This document shows positions 43,280 through 52,338 of a stretch of 64,000 bases of DNA, piece after piece. Source of the DNA: Natronosalvus caseinilyticus (GTDB lineage Archaea; Halobacteriota; Halobacteria; Halobacteriales; Natrialbaceae). Under the pieces are notes generated by a model. The model did not search any database. It was not told the DNA's origin and saw nothing but the letters and a program-made list of their open reading frames with translations. A program made the position numbers and the translations under genes. Numbering within the stretch: the stretch's first letter is position 1; every line of letters starts with the position of its first letter. Where the stretch lies: NCBI RefSeq assembly GCF_017357105.1, contig NZ_CP071596.1, positions 1,736,001 to 1,800,000 of the forward strand. Reading direction: 5' to 3'.

Positions 43280-45223
43280 TCAGAGGAACCGGAACGTCTC
43301 GAGGTTCTTCGGCGCGAACGTCCGCATGTTGAACTCGTGGTAGAGCGCCGAGGAGAGGTCCTGGACGGAGCGTTCGTCGCCGTGGACGCAGAGGACCTTC
43401 TCGGGTCGGGGGTTCATCGTCCGGACGAAGTTCTCGAGGCCGGCGCGGTCGGCGTGGCCGGAGAAGCCGTCGACGGTGTCGACGTCCATGTTGAGCGTGA
43501 GCGTGCCGCGACCGTTCCCGTTACCGTTTCGGCTCATGCTCCCCACTTCGCTCGTCGGAATCTCGTCCCAGCCGTTCTGAATCCGACGGCCGAGCGTTCC
43601 CTGGGCCTGGTAGCCGACGAAGACGAGCGTCGAGTCCGGATCCGGACCGATGTGTGAGAGCCAGGACATGATTGGGCCGCCGGTGACCATCCCGGACGTC
43701 GAGAGGATGATGCAGGGACCGCCGTCAGCGACGTCCTGGCGTTCGTCCTCGCCGCCGTCGATGTGGTTGAACTCGTCGGCGAGGAACGGGTTCTCGTCCT
43801 CGTGGAAGATCCGATCCCGGAGGTCGTCGCGCAGGTACTCCGGATAGGTGGTGTGGATCGCCGTCGCCTCCCAGATCATCCCGTCCAGGTGGACCGGCAT
43901 CGAAGGAATCTCGCCCTCGCGCATGGCCTCCTCGATGACGAGCATAATCTCCTGGGAGCGGCCGACGGCGAACGCCGGGATGAGCACCTTGCCGCCGCGC
44001 TCGGCCGTCTCCCTGATCACCTTCTTGAGTTTCTCCTCGGAATCGGCCTGATCGGTCTGGTAGTCGTTTCGCCCGCCGTAGGTCGACTCGAGGACGAGCG
44101 TCTCCACGCGCGGGAAGTCGTTGGTCGCGCCGTTGAACAGGCGTGTGTCCGTGTAGTGGATGTCACCGGAGAACGCGACGTTGTAGAGGCCGTCACCGAT
44201 GTGGAAGTGCGAGACGGCGGAACCGAGAATGTGGCCCGCGTTGTGGAACGTGAGTTTGACGTCCGGCGCGATGTCGGTGACGTCGCCGTACTCGAGCGGG
44301 ATCGTGTGTTTGATCGCCTCGCGGACCTGTTCGGACTCGTACGGTGGGGTTCGCCCCTCCTTGGCGGCGACGTCGAGGTAATCGAGTTGCAGGAGGCCCA
44401 TGAGGTCGCGGCTCGGCTCGGTGCAGTAGATCGGACCGTCGTAGCCGTACTTGAACAGCAGCGGGAGCAGCGCGGAGTGGTCGAGGTGAGCGTGGGTGAG
44501 CACCACGGCGTCGATCGTCTGGGCGCCCGCGCCGAGCGCTTCGGGGACGTGGAGGTACGGCACCTCGCCTTCGGCACCGGGTTTGTCACCGCAGTCGATC
44601 AGAATCCGCGTTTCGGGCGTCGAGAGGATGAACGAGGCGCGGCCGACCTCTCGACAGCACCCGAGTGTCGTAATGCGGACCCACTCGTCGTCGGACATCT
44701 CCTCGCGGTGGATCTGTCGACCGACGCGCTCTAAGATGTCCCGGCGGTCGCTTCGCTCCTGTTTGAGGAAGTTGCGAACGTTCGAGACGGTCGAGGATTC
44801 GATCGGTGGGGTGCGGACGACCTCGGGCGTCCAGCCGACCTGTTTCGTGATCTCGCGAAGCGTCGAGCCGTGGCGACCGATCACCATGCCGGGCTTTGCG
44901 GCCTCGATAACCACTTCGCCCGTGTCGGCGTGGAAGTCCAGGTCCGTCACGCCCGCCTCCTCCGGAATCACGTCCATGATCTCCGCTCGAGCGGTGTCGG
45001 GCGGGGAAAGGACGTCCGGGTCGGGTCGGATCGTGATGCGCTTGCGAAGTTTGCTCGCGAGTTTTCGCACGAGGTCGCCCTGGCGGGCGAATTTCTTCGG
45101 ATCGCGCGTGTAGACCACCAGTTCGGGGCCTTCGTATTTCACCGAGGAGACCGAGATGTCGTTCGGTAACTCGCTCGTGATCTCTGCTTTCAAATCGTCG
45201 AGTTGCTGCTCTACAGTACTCAT
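43280..45223 (-). CDS. aCPSF1/FttA, archaeal transcription termination ribonuclease
   Basis: 647 residues from ATG 45223 (MSTVEQQLDDLKAEITSEL). Two N-terminal KH domains (to about residue 150; PGMVIGRHGSTLREI is a GXXG loop), then a metallo-beta-lactamase domain with LTHAHLDHSALLPLLF, GHILGSAVSHF and GDIHYTDTRLF, inserted beta-CASP domain, and final FSGHADR, CVHGDE motifs. Cleaves nascent RNA 3' ends at U-rich sites and triggers termination. Full length. The long intergenic stretch upstream carries its promoter. Confidence 0.97.
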   Translation of the reverse strand: MSTVEQQLDDLKAEITSELPNDISVSSVKYEGPELVVYTRDPKKFARQGDLVRKLASKLRKRITIRPDPDVLSPPDTARAEIMDVIPEEAGVTDLDFHADTGEVVIEAAKPGMVIGRHGSTLREITKQVGWTPEVVRTPPIESSTVSNVRNFLKQERSDRRDILERVGRQIHREEMSDDEWVRITTLGCCREVGRASFILSTPETRILIDCGDKPGAEGEVPYLHVPEALGAGAQTIDAVVLTHAHLDHSALLPLLFKYGYDGPIYCTEPSRDLMGLLQLDYLDVAAKEGRTPPYESEQVREAIKHTIPLEYGDVTDIAPDVKLTFHNAGHILGSAVSHFHIGDGLYNVAFSGDIHYTDTRLFNGATNDFPRVETLVLESTYGGRNDYQTDQADSEEKLKKVIRETAERGGKVLIPAFAVGRSQEIMLVIEEAMREGEIPSMPVHLDGMIWEATAIHTTYPEYLRDDLRDRIFHEDENPFLADEFNHIDGGEDERQDVADGGPCIILSTSGMVTGGPIMSWLSHIGPDPDSTLVFVGYQAQGTLGRRIQNGWDEIPTSEVGSMSRNGNGNGRGTLTLNMDVDTVDGFSGHADRAGLENFVRTMNPRPEKVLCVHGDERSVQDLSSALYHEFNMRTFAPKNLETFRFL

Positions 45224-45624
45224 AGTCGCCAGAGGTGGCTTGCGTGAACTCGTCGCCGGGCAGGTGCCGTCACGGCGAGGACACGGAACCAGATGCGGGT
45301 GACCGGTCGATCGCTGTCTACCCACACGAATCGACGAAGCCGGTTCGAAGCCGTCGAACGAACTGACCACGCCGATTCCGGTTCGGGTTCGGGTTCGGGT
45401 ACGAATGGTCCACCGTATCGGATCATCGTCTCGAGTGTCCGGTGTCGTGCTGTGACGAGCACGCTCCCAGGTCGGTTAGCCTGGTTCGTGCGGGAAGATT
45501 CCAGGAAGAACCCGCTTATCGGAGCCTATCCGGTGCGTAGTATAAAAGTCTTCGCAACCCGAGTAGTTGATACGTCGACCCGACCCGCCCGAACGCACAC
45601 GACGCTCGAGTCCGTAGGGCCGGT
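45224..45624. other. Intergenic region between aCPSF1 and a divergent gene
   Basis: 400 bp with no gene. Contains four in-register copies of GGTTCG-like hexamers at about 45378-45400 (CGGTTCGGGTTCGGGTTCGG) and a TATA-like GTATAAAAG at 45538-45546, about 80 bp before ATG 45625, which implies a 5' leader of some 55 nt on that mRNA. Confidence 0.5.
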
Positions 45625-46113
45625 ATGGACACGCTGACGCTGACGCCGGAGCGCGTCGTCGCCGAGCGCGACTGGGTACGAGATCGCGCGGAGACCGTCG
45701 TCTCGCTCATCAACGCCGTTCGAGACGAGTTTAGCGACCTCTTCGATACCGACGTCGAACCGGTCACCGAGGCGCAGTACCTCGAGGCGGTCGACGACGT
45801 CTTCGCCGACGGCGACCTCGCGGTCAACGTCGCCGGCATGATCGCCGTCCTCAGAGAACTCGACGTCGAGGGCGACTATCCGGGGTTCGTCGTCGACGAA
45901 ATCGTCGGCCGAGAGCTCGCGGGCGCGATCGCCGGAACACAACCGCTCCGGACACTCGGGGAGGCCACGTTCCACTACGCGGACGTCCACCACCATGGTG
46001 GCGACGAAAATGCGGGTGTCGACGACCTCGAGGCGGCGCTCGCGGCCGGCTTTCAGGAGCGGCTACCGGGCTGGCCGTGGGTGGAGCGTGAGAGCCCCTT
46101 TAGCGTGCGATAG
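45625..46113 (+). CDS. Conserved-type haloarchaeal protein of unknown function
   Basis: 162 residues, acidic, mostly helical (WVRDRAETVVSLINAVRDEF). The stretch FHYADVHHHGGDENAGVDDL is His/Asp-rich and could bind metal. ATG start lies downstream of a TATA-like box with a short leader. No signal or membrane helix. I do not recognise the family. Confidence 0.75.
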   Translation: MDTLTLTPERVVAERDWVRDRAETVVSLINAVRDEFSDLFDTDVEPVTEAQYLEAVDDVFADGDLAVNVAGMIAVLRELDVEGDYPGFVVDEIVGRELAGAIAGTQPLRTLGEATFHYADVHHHGGDENAGVDDLEAALAAGFQERLPGWPWVERESPFSVR

Positions 46114-46163
46114 ACGCGTGTCGCTACGCTCAGTCTCCGACGATAAACGCGTTCAGAACGCTA

Positions 46164-46760
46164 TCAGGACGAGTTTTCGGACGAGTTCTCTTGTTGGTCT
46201 TGCTGATCTTGCTCGCCTTGCTGCCCTTGCTGTGCCTGCTGGCTCTGCACCTCCGCGAACCGACCGCCAGGCAAGAGCGCGCTGACGGCGTCGTCCTCGA
46301 GCGTGGCGACGAGCGGGCCGTCGTCGCCCTCGAGCAGGAGCAGCCCGTACTCACCGATGCTGCCGGCGACGGAGAGCCCCTCGGCGTCTTCGGCGTACGA
46401 TTCGAACTCGGTGACGGCTTCGATCGTGAGTTCAACCTGCCGTTGTTGCAACTGGGCCTGGGCTTCCTGCTGGCTGATCTCGTCGTCTTGTATCTTCGTC
46501 CCGAGTTCCTGCCGGAGGGCGGCGAGTTCGGCCTGCCCCTCCTCGCTCGGCTCGACGACCGCGGCGATGCCGTCTTCGGGGTCGATCGTCGGCTCCTTGT
46601 TCGAGTACTCGGTGTCGTTCGAGCCGCCGGTGTCTTCCGTCTCGTTGCCGTCCGCCGGCGAGTCGTCCTGGGAGCGAAGCTGACTGCAACCAGCCAGCGA
46701 GGCGAGACCGGCTACGCCGGTCGCCTGGAGGACCCGTCGTCGATTGGGGGCAGCATCCAT
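46164..46760 (-). CDS. Twin-arginine lipoprotein with Gln-rich tail
   Basis: 198 residues. Signal NRRRVLQATGVAGLASLAGC is a TAT lipobox. Mature part: acidic Asn/Asp/Ser linker, a coiled-coil-like segment (EEGQAELAALRQELGTKIQ and QQEAQAQLQQRQVEL), a small domain (VAGSIGEYGLLLLEGD) and a C-terminal QQAQQGQQGEQDQQ tract with near-repeats. Exported and membrane-anchored by inference; function unknown. Promoterward neighbour nucS is divergent. Confidence 0.82.
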   Translation of the reverse strand: MDAAPNRRRVLQATGVAGLASLAGCSQLRSQDDSPADGNETEDTGGSNDTEYSNKEPTIDPEDGIAAVVEPSEEGQAELAALRQELGTKIQDDEISQQEAQAQLQQRQVELTIEAVTEFESYAEDAEGLSVAGSIGEYGLLLLEGDDGPLVATLEDDAVSALLPGGRFAEVQSQQAQQGQQGEQDQQDQQENSSENSS

Positions 46761-46908
46761 CGTGCCTTAGCGTCGAGGCCCGGCCGCCAATAAGCCTTGG
46801 CTATCGCAAGACGGAGCCTCGTTCCGGGCGGTTTTTACTCGCTCGAGTCCTGTCTCGACACGTGCGCCCTCTCCGCCGAAAGCACCTGTCCGAGCCACCA
46901 ACCTCTCC

Positions 46909-47670
46909 ATGACGACCGACGGCGACCCCCACTCCGTGACGCGACGATCACCCGTCACCAGTCTCGAGACACCCTCCCTCGCGACCGCTCGAGACGCCGT
47001 CCAGCGCGGCCTCGAGGACGACGCGCTCGTGACCGTCTTCGGGCGCTGTACGGTCGACTACGAGGGACGGGCGGCCAGCCGACTCGAGGCTGGCGACCGT
47101 CACGTCATGCTGAAGCCCGACGGCGCCGCACTCGTTCATACCGCGGAGGGTCAGCAGCCGGTCAACTGGCAGCCGCCGGGGTGTGAACACGCCGTCCGGG
47201 TCACAGATGGGGCGCTCGTCCTCCACAGCACGCGCTCGACCCCCGCGGAGGAACTCGTCGTCACCGTCGAGGACGTCCTCCAGGTGTCGACGTTCGCGAT
47301 GTCCGACCCCGACTCGGTCGCCGTCGTTGGCACCGAGGCCGACCTCCGGGATCGCATCCTCGAGGATCCTGCCCTGCTCGAGCCCGGATTCACGCCGCTG
47401 GCGACCGAGCGCGAGACGCCCGCCGGGGCCGTGGACATCTACGGCGAGGACGACGCGGGACGCACGGTGGTCGTCGAACTCAAGCGACGGCGCGTCGGTC
47501 CGGACGCCGTCGGCCAACTCCGCCGGTACGTTGACGCCCTCGCTCGCGACCTCCACACCGAGGTCGAGTTGCGGGGTATTCTCGTCGCGCCCTCGGTAAC
47601 CGATCGGGCGGGGCGGCTCCTCGACGAACACGGCCTCGAGTTCGTCGCGCTCGAGCCGACAGCTGATTGA
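46909..47670 (+). CDS. nucS: Endonuclease NucS (EndoMS)
   Basis: 253 residues. Mismatch or branched-DNA endonuclease of archaea and actinobacteria. N-terminal beta domain (LVTVFGRCTVDYEGRAASRLEAGDRHVMLKPDGA) and C-terminal RecB-like nuclease core: GAVDIYGEDDAGRTVVVELKRRRVG with the catalytic Asp, Glu and Lys (D-x(n)-E-x-K), then QLRRYVDAL and RGILVAPSVT. The PIP-like C-terminus is short. First residues are polar and may be skipped. Confidence 0.95.
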   Translation: MTTDGDPHSVTRRSPVTSLETPSLATARDAVQRGLEDDALVTVFGRCTVDYEGRAASRLEAGDRHVMLKPDGAALVHTAEGQQPVNWQPPGCEHAVRVTDGALVLHSTRSTPAEELVVTVEDVLQVSTFAMSDPDSVAVVGTEADLRDRILEDPALLEPGFTPLATERETPAGAVDIYGEDDAGRTVVVELKRRRVGPDAVGQLRRYVDALARDLHTEVELRGILVAPSVTDRAGRLLDEHGLEFVALEPTAD

Positions 47671-47819
47671 TTCTGGTGCTCGAGAGTTTCGCTCGGGTGG
47701 TCGTCGCGATCTTCTCTAGCTCGTCCCTCGACTTACTATGAAAAATATAGTACTGGACGTAGTTTGTCGCGATCTTTTCGACGGAAGCATTACGATGCTA
47801 TAAAGTGACGTATGATACC

Positions 47820-48401
47820 ATGAATCAGCCACCGTCATACTGCCCCTACTGTGGAGCGTCGGTAGAGGGCGTCGATTCCCCGATGCACTCGAGGGTCGAG
47901 ACGCTGATGGTCTACCGCTGCGAGTCGTGCGACGACTACGTCTTCTACAACCCCACGCCAGGCGGGAGTGCCGTCGTCGTCAACGGCGACGCCCTGCTTC
48001 TCGTGGAGGACTTTCGCGCCTCCGGGGAGTGGAAACTGCCGTCCGGTCGAATCGAACTCGGCGAGTCGATGCGGGAGGGCGTCGCCCGCGAACTCGAGGA
48101 GGAAACCGGGCTCGTCGTCGATCCCGACGATCTGGTTTACGTCCACGACGAAGCGGGAGAGCCGGTTCCGGACCAGCATATGGTCAATGTCGAGTACGCT
48201 GTCCCCCGGTCGAAGACGAGCGGGACGCTCGAGGCCGGGTCTGACGCGACGGACGCCCGTTTTTTCACCCCCGACGAGTTCGAGTCCTCGTCGTTCATTC
48301 TCCGGGAGTCACACGTAGATCGGTTCGGTGACGAGAGTCTGCCGTGGCTCATGGAGGAGGCCAGGTCGGCACTCGAGCTGCAGTCGAACGCCTCACGCTG
48401 A
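47820..48401 (+). CDS. Nudix hydrolase with N-terminal zinc ribbon
   Basis: 193 residues from ATG 47820 (GTG 47805 would add five but lies next to a TATA-like TATAAAG). Zinc ribbon: CPYCGASVEG and CESCDDYVFYNP, as in NADH pyrophosphatase-like proteins. The Nudix box is GRIELGESMREGVARELEEETGL, complete. Cleaves an NDP-X substrate that cannot be specified here. Confidence 0.92.
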   Translation: MNQPPSYCPYCGASVEGVDSPMHSRVETLMVYRCESCDDYVFYNPTPGGSAVVVNGDALLLVEDFRASGEWKLPSGRIELGESMREGVARELEEETGLVVDPDDLVYVHDEAGEPVPDQHMVNVEYAVPRSKTSGTLEAGSDATDARFFTPDEFESSSFILRESHVDRFGDESLPWLMEEARSALELQSNASR

Positions 48402-48440
48402 CGGATCGAGATACGGTCGAACGCCTCGAGTTAATTAAGT

Positions 48441-48635
48441 TCAGATGATGTCGGCGATGCGCCGCGGTTCGCCCTGGAGATTCGGCTGTTCGGCCACCAT
48501 TTGCAACACCTCGTGGTCGGTCACGTCGGGGTAGGGTTTCCCGACGGCTTCCTCGATGAGGGCGCGCTCGAGGCGAAACTCGGTTCCTTCGTAGACGACG
48601 TCGACGCCAGCATCGTCGAACGCGAGCGTGGTCAT
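48441..48635 (-). CDS. Small haloarchaeal protein, DUF5800-like
   Basis: 64 residues from ATG 48635: MTTLAFDDAGVDVVYEGTEF, then a helix (LERALIEEAVGKPYP) and a short C-terminus ending GEPRRIADII. Resembles a short acidic family found across haloarchaea; the DUF number is from memory. Function unknown. The frame stays open further upstream but is antisense to the next gene there. Divergent from the bactofilin-like gene. Confidence 0.75.
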   Translation of the reverse strand: MTTLAFDDAGVDVVYEGTEFRLERALIEEAVGKPYPDVTDHEVLQMVAEQPNLQGEPRRIADII

Positions 48636-48788
48636 ACCGCCATCGAAGCGACGCGCGAGCAAAAAAGATGCGAACTGCGGGGCGTCCGTCCCCGCGACGT
48701 CGTCAGCGTTCGGCGCTCGAGGCCCCGTCTGCCGCCCGTCAGACGTTCGCGCGGGGTTTATTACCCGGGGGTCACATTGGCTCAGAGT

Positions 48789-49643
48789 GTGGCGTTCAGT
48801 AGCGATCCGCTCGACGAACTCGTCGTGCCGACGGGGACGGAAGCCGAGGAGCACGACCTCGTAACCGGCGGCGACGTGCTGGTCGGCGGTCGGTCGACGG
48901 TCGAGTTCGGCGTTCGCGGGCGAAACGTTCTCGCCGGCGAAGGCGCCAAGTTCGGCGGATCGATCGAGGCCGAGGGGGACTGTCGGCTCGACATGTGGTG
49001 TGAAGTGGCCGACAACGTCCTCGTCGGTGAGGACGCCTACCTCGGCGAGCGCGTTCACGTCGGCGGCGAACTCAAGGTCGCGGGCGACCTCGACATCGGC
49101 GACGACGTCGACATCGAGGAGGGGTTCGAGGCCAACGGCTGGATCGTCATCCGCAACCCGATGCCGACGATCATCTTCCTGTTCATGTACCTCAAACACC
49201 TCCTCCTGATCGGCGAGGAGGACGCCGCTCAGCAACTCATCTCCGAGGTCGTCGACGACGACACCGAACCCGAGACGGAACCGCTCGTCGTCCCGCGGAA
49301 CGCGACCGTCAGCGACGACGCCTGGCGGGTCTCGACGCCGGCCCGAATCGGCGACGACTGCCGCCTCCACGGGAACGTCCGCGCGGAGTCGATTTCAGTC
49401 GGGACCAATGGCAACGTCTTCGGCAGCCTCCGGGCTCGAGGCGACATAGCGGTCGGCGAGGGAACCCGTATTCACGGCGACGTGACGACGCGCGACGGCG
49501 CCGTCGCGCTCGGACCCGACGTTCGCGTGCTAGGCGACGTCTCCTGTTCGGACCTCGAACTCGGCCCCGGCGCGGAGGTCGACGGCTCGATTCGAGCCAG
49601 CGGCGAAATCACGATGAATACGACGGAACGCGACCTCGAGTAG
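48789..49643 (+). CDS. Bactofilin-like polymer-forming protein
   Basis: 284 residues from GTG 48789, about 30 bp after the TATA box GTTTATTA (48756-48763). Repeating beta-helix turns rich in Gly and Asp: VTGGDVLVGGRSTVEFG, RARGDIAVGEGTRIHGDV, LGPGAEVDGSIRASGE. Between the two beta-helix halves is a hydrophobic segment, NPMPTIIFLFMYLKHLLLI, that may bind the membrane. Bactofilin homologues (halofilins) shape Haloferax cells; a similar structural role is inferred. Confidence 0.82.
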   Translation: MAFSSDPLDELVVPTGTEAEEHDLVTGGDVLVGGRSTVEFGVRGRNVLAGEGAKFGGSIEAEGDCRLDMWCEVADNVLVGEDAYLGERVHVGGELKVAGDLDIGDDVDIEEGFEANGWIVIRNPMPTIIFLFMYLKHLLLIGEEDAAQQLISEVVDDDTEPETEPLVVPRNATVSDDAWRVSTPARIGDDCRLHGNVRAESISVGTNGNVFGSLRARGDIAVGEGTRIHGDVTTRDGAVALGPDVRVLGDVSCSDLELGPGAEVDGSIRASGEITMNTTERDLE

Positions 49644-49668
49644 CGCACTCGAGTGGCGTCGGCGGCTC

Positions 49669-49699
49669 GCCGGTATACCGGCCTACCGACTTCGGTAGG
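49669..49699. terminator. Palindrome and hairpin after the bactofilin-like gene
   Basis: GCCGGTATACCGGC (49669-49682) is a perfect 14-bp palindrome, followed at once by CCTACCG (49682-49688)/CGGTAGG (49693-49699), a 7-bp stem with ACTT loop. They lie 26-56 bp after the stop. The sequence could stop or stabilise the transcript, or bind a dimeric protein. No T-run follows closely, so an intrinsic terminator is not proven. Confidence 0.4.
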
Positions 49700-49885
49700 G
49701 CGTTCTGACGACCGCGGTGTGACGCCTCGAGCGCGTGCTACCATCGCGTCCATCGGAAAAACCGGTTCGTGGGTCGAAAAAAACCGCCACGGCAGCGGAT
49801 TTCACCACCATTCTTAATAACACCTGTTGTGATGGAACGTACTAGGCATGATACGAACAACCATACCACGTGAGTGGAGGCGAGT

Positions 49886-50749
49886 ATGCGATCGGTAGTG
49901 CTGACGAAGGGCGTCCCGGACTTCTCGGAGGGGGCCGTCTCGTTCGACGAGGACGGCCACCTCGAGCGAGGGAAGACGCCGACGGTGATGAACCCGAACG
50001 ACTACTTCGCGCTCCAGGCCGCCCTGCAGACGAAAGTTCGTCACGGCGGCCACGTCACCGGGATGAGTATGGGGCCGCCGAGTTACACGAGCGTTCTCGA
50101 GGAGGCGATGGGGTCGGTGTACGCCGACGACAGCATCCTGCTCTCGGATCGCGAACTCGCGGCGTCGGACACGTGGGCGACCGCGATCACGCTCTCGGCG
50201 GGGATCGAGAAGTACCAGGAGGAGATTGCGGACGTCGACCTGGTGTTCGCGGGCTTCAAGACGGCCGACGGGGAGACGGGTCACACCGGCCCGCAGACGA
50301 CCTGGTGTCTCGACTGGCCGATCGTCACCCACGTCCTGGCGCTGGACATCGACCCCGACGAGCGGACGCTGCGAGCGAAACGCCTCGTCGAGGGCGACGT
50401 CGACGAGATCGAGACGGTCGAGGCGCCCCTGCCGTGTGTCGTCATCGCCGACCCTGAGTTCGAGCCGACTTACCGGAAGGCGGCTCACCGCCTCGAGCAC
50501 AAGCGCCTGCGCGCGGAAACCGAGGAGCGCGTCGAGAATCACGACGACCACCTGACGACCTGGAACCACCAGGATCTCAACCTCGACCCGGACTACATCG
50601 GGCTGGACGGCTCGCCCACCATCGTCTCCTCGGTCGACCCGATTCCGAAGGCCCCCTCGGAACGGGAGGCCACGATGGTCGATCCGGGTGACGACGACGG
50701 AATGGGACAGGTCCTCGAAGAACTGCAGCCGTTTGCGACGGGTGACTGA
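49886..50749 (+). CDS. etfB: Electron transfer flavoprotein beta subunit
   Basis: 287 residues from ATG 49886 (MRSVVLTKGVPDFSEGAVSFD). With EtfA it carries electrons from acyl-CoA or other flavin dehydrogenases. ETF signatures: MNPNDYFALQAAL, VTGMSMGPPSYTSVLEEAM, DLVFAGFKTADGETGHTGPQ. C-terminal part is longer and more acidic than usual. Leading gene of etfB-etfA-fixCX; etfA starts 2 bp after the stop. Confidence 0.94.
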   Translation: MRSVVLTKGVPDFSEGAVSFDEDGHLERGKTPTVMNPNDYFALQAALQTKVRHGGHVTGMSMGPPSYTSVLEEAMGSVYADDSILLSDRELAASDTWATAITLSAGIEKYQEEIADVDLVFAGFKTADGETGHTGPQTTWCLDWPIVTHVLALDIDPDERTLRAKRLVEGDVDEIETVEAPLPCVVIADPEFEPTYRKAAHRLEHKRLRAETEERVENHDDHLTTWNHQDLNLDPDYIGLDGSPTIVSSVDPIPKAPSEREATMVDPGDDDGMGQVLEELQPFATGD

Positions 50750-50751
50750 TC

Positions 50752-52338
50752 ATGACACTGGATCCGGACGAGTACACGGTAGACGAACTACGCGACGAAC
50801 TGGACGCGGTCGACGACCTCGAGACGGTCCAGTCGGTCCTCGAGGCCGAACAGACCGGGCAGAACCGGAAGACGGCCCGTGAGGTAATCGAGCGACGCCT
50901 CGAGGTACTCGGCGAAGACGCCGGGACCGAAACCGACGACGAGACCGAGGGCGAGTACGAGGAGACGCGGGAGGACGTCGGCGAGGATGCCGAAGGAGAG
51001 GAAGTAGCGACGGAGTCGGAGTCTGACGAGACGACTGAGGCCGTGGACGAAACGGCGGATGAGGACGAAGCGGAAGAACCGGAAGACGAGGAGGAAGAAG
51101 ACGACGGACTCTCCCACCCAACTCGAGACAAAAAGCACGTCCGCGCGCTCCAGGGTGGCACCTACCGTGACATGTGGGTGTTCTGTGAGACCCAGCAGGG
51201 CGAACTGCTCGACGTCTCGAAGGAGATGCTCGGGAAGGCCCGAGAGCTGATGGACGACTACGCCGAGGAGTACGAGGAAGAGAACGTCGTCGCCTTTCTC
51301 ATGGGCGACGACTGTCGGAACCTGGCCGAGGAGGCCATCGCCTACGGGGCCGACGTCGCCGTCTACCACGAGGACGACCGTCTGGAGCGCTTCCTGCACA
51401 CGCCGTTCACCCGGATCACGGCGCACATGGCCCGCGGGCAGGGGACGGACGACAGTACGGACTGGCGCGACTACGACGAACCGCGCTACGCCCTCTACCC
51501 GGCGACGAACAACGGCCGAGACCTCTCGGCGCTCGTCCAGGGCGAACTCGACTCGGGACTGGCCTCCGACTGCTCGGACCTCTTCATCGAACCCGAGGAG
51601 ATTTCGAACCCGGTCAAGACCGGCGAGCCCGGCGTCAAGAAGACGTTCGAGCGTGTCCTCCACATGAAGCGCCCGGACTTCTCGGGCTTCGAGTACTCGA
51701 CCATCCTCTGTCTGGACAACCCCGACCGGGACTTCCACCCGCAGGGTGCCTCCGTGATTCCGGGGACCTTCGACGTCCCCGAACCCGACTACGACCGCGA
51801 CGGGCTCGTCGTCGAACACGAGATGGAGCTCGAGGACGAGTGGTTCAGCGTCGAAATCACCGAATACGACACGCTCGAGGGCGGTGTCGACCTCACGGGC
51901 CACGAGGTCGTCGTCTGTCTCGGACGCGGAATTGGGGACGACCCAACCCGCGGGATGGAACTCGGGCTCGAACTGGCCGACGCTTTCGAGGACGCCGCCC
52001 TGGGAATCACCCGAGGAATCGTCACCTCCTCCTACCAGTTCGAGGGTCACGTCGAGCAGTACTCGAAAGAAGAGCGTCAGATCGGCGAGACGGGGCAGGT
52101 CGTCGCGCCGCCGCTGTACATCGCCGCCGGCGTCTCCGGTGCGGTCCAGCACAAGGTCGGCATGGACGAGTCGGACACCATCGTCGCCATCAACACCGAT
52201 CCGGAGGCGACGATCAGGGACTTCAGTGACTACTTCATCGAGGGCGACCTCTTCGAGGTGCTGCCGCGGCTCACCGAGGCAGTGAAGTCCGGAGAGTTAC
52301 CGATGGAGGCCGCGACCGACGGAGGTGAGGCGGAATGA
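50752..52338 (+). CDS. etfA: Electron transfer flavoprotein alpha subunit with acidic N-terminal extension
   Basis: 528 residues, much longer than the usual ~320. Residues 1-45 resemble a small helical domain (YTVDELRDELDAVDDLETVQS), 50-120 are an Asp/Glu/Thr-rich linker, and the ETF alpha core starts near HPTRDKKHVRALQGGTYRDM. FAD site near the C-terminus: GQVVAPPLYIAAGVSGAVQH and SDTIVAINTDPEATI. The N-terminal segment recalls the short helix pairs of SAP-like or docking domains, but this is uncertain. Overlaps fixCX by 4 bp. Confidence 0.93.
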   Translation: MTLDPDEYTVDELRDELDAVDDLETVQSVLEAEQTGQNRKTAREVIERRLEVLGEDAGTETDDETEGEYEETREDVGEDAEGEEVATESESDETTEAVDETADEDEAEEPEDEEEEDDGLSHPTRDKKHVRALQGGTYRDMWVFCETQQGELLDVSKEMLGKARELMDDYAEEYEEENVVAFLMGDDCRNLAEEAIAYGADVAVYHEDDRLERFLHTPFTRITAHMARGQGTDDSTDWRDYDEPRYALYPATNNGRDLSALVQGELDSGLASDCSDLFIEPEEISNPVKTGEPGVKKTFERVLHMKRPDFSGFEYSTILCLDNPDRDFHPQGASVIPGTFDVPEPDYDRDGLVVEHEMELEDEWFSVEITEYDTLEGGVDLTGHEVVVCLGRGIGDDPTRGMELGLELADAFEDAALGITRGIVTSSYQFEGHVEQYSKEERQIGETGQVVAPPLYIAAGVSGAVQHKVGMDESDTIVAINTDPEATIRDFSDYFIEGDLFEVLPRLTEAVKSGELPMEAATDGGEAE

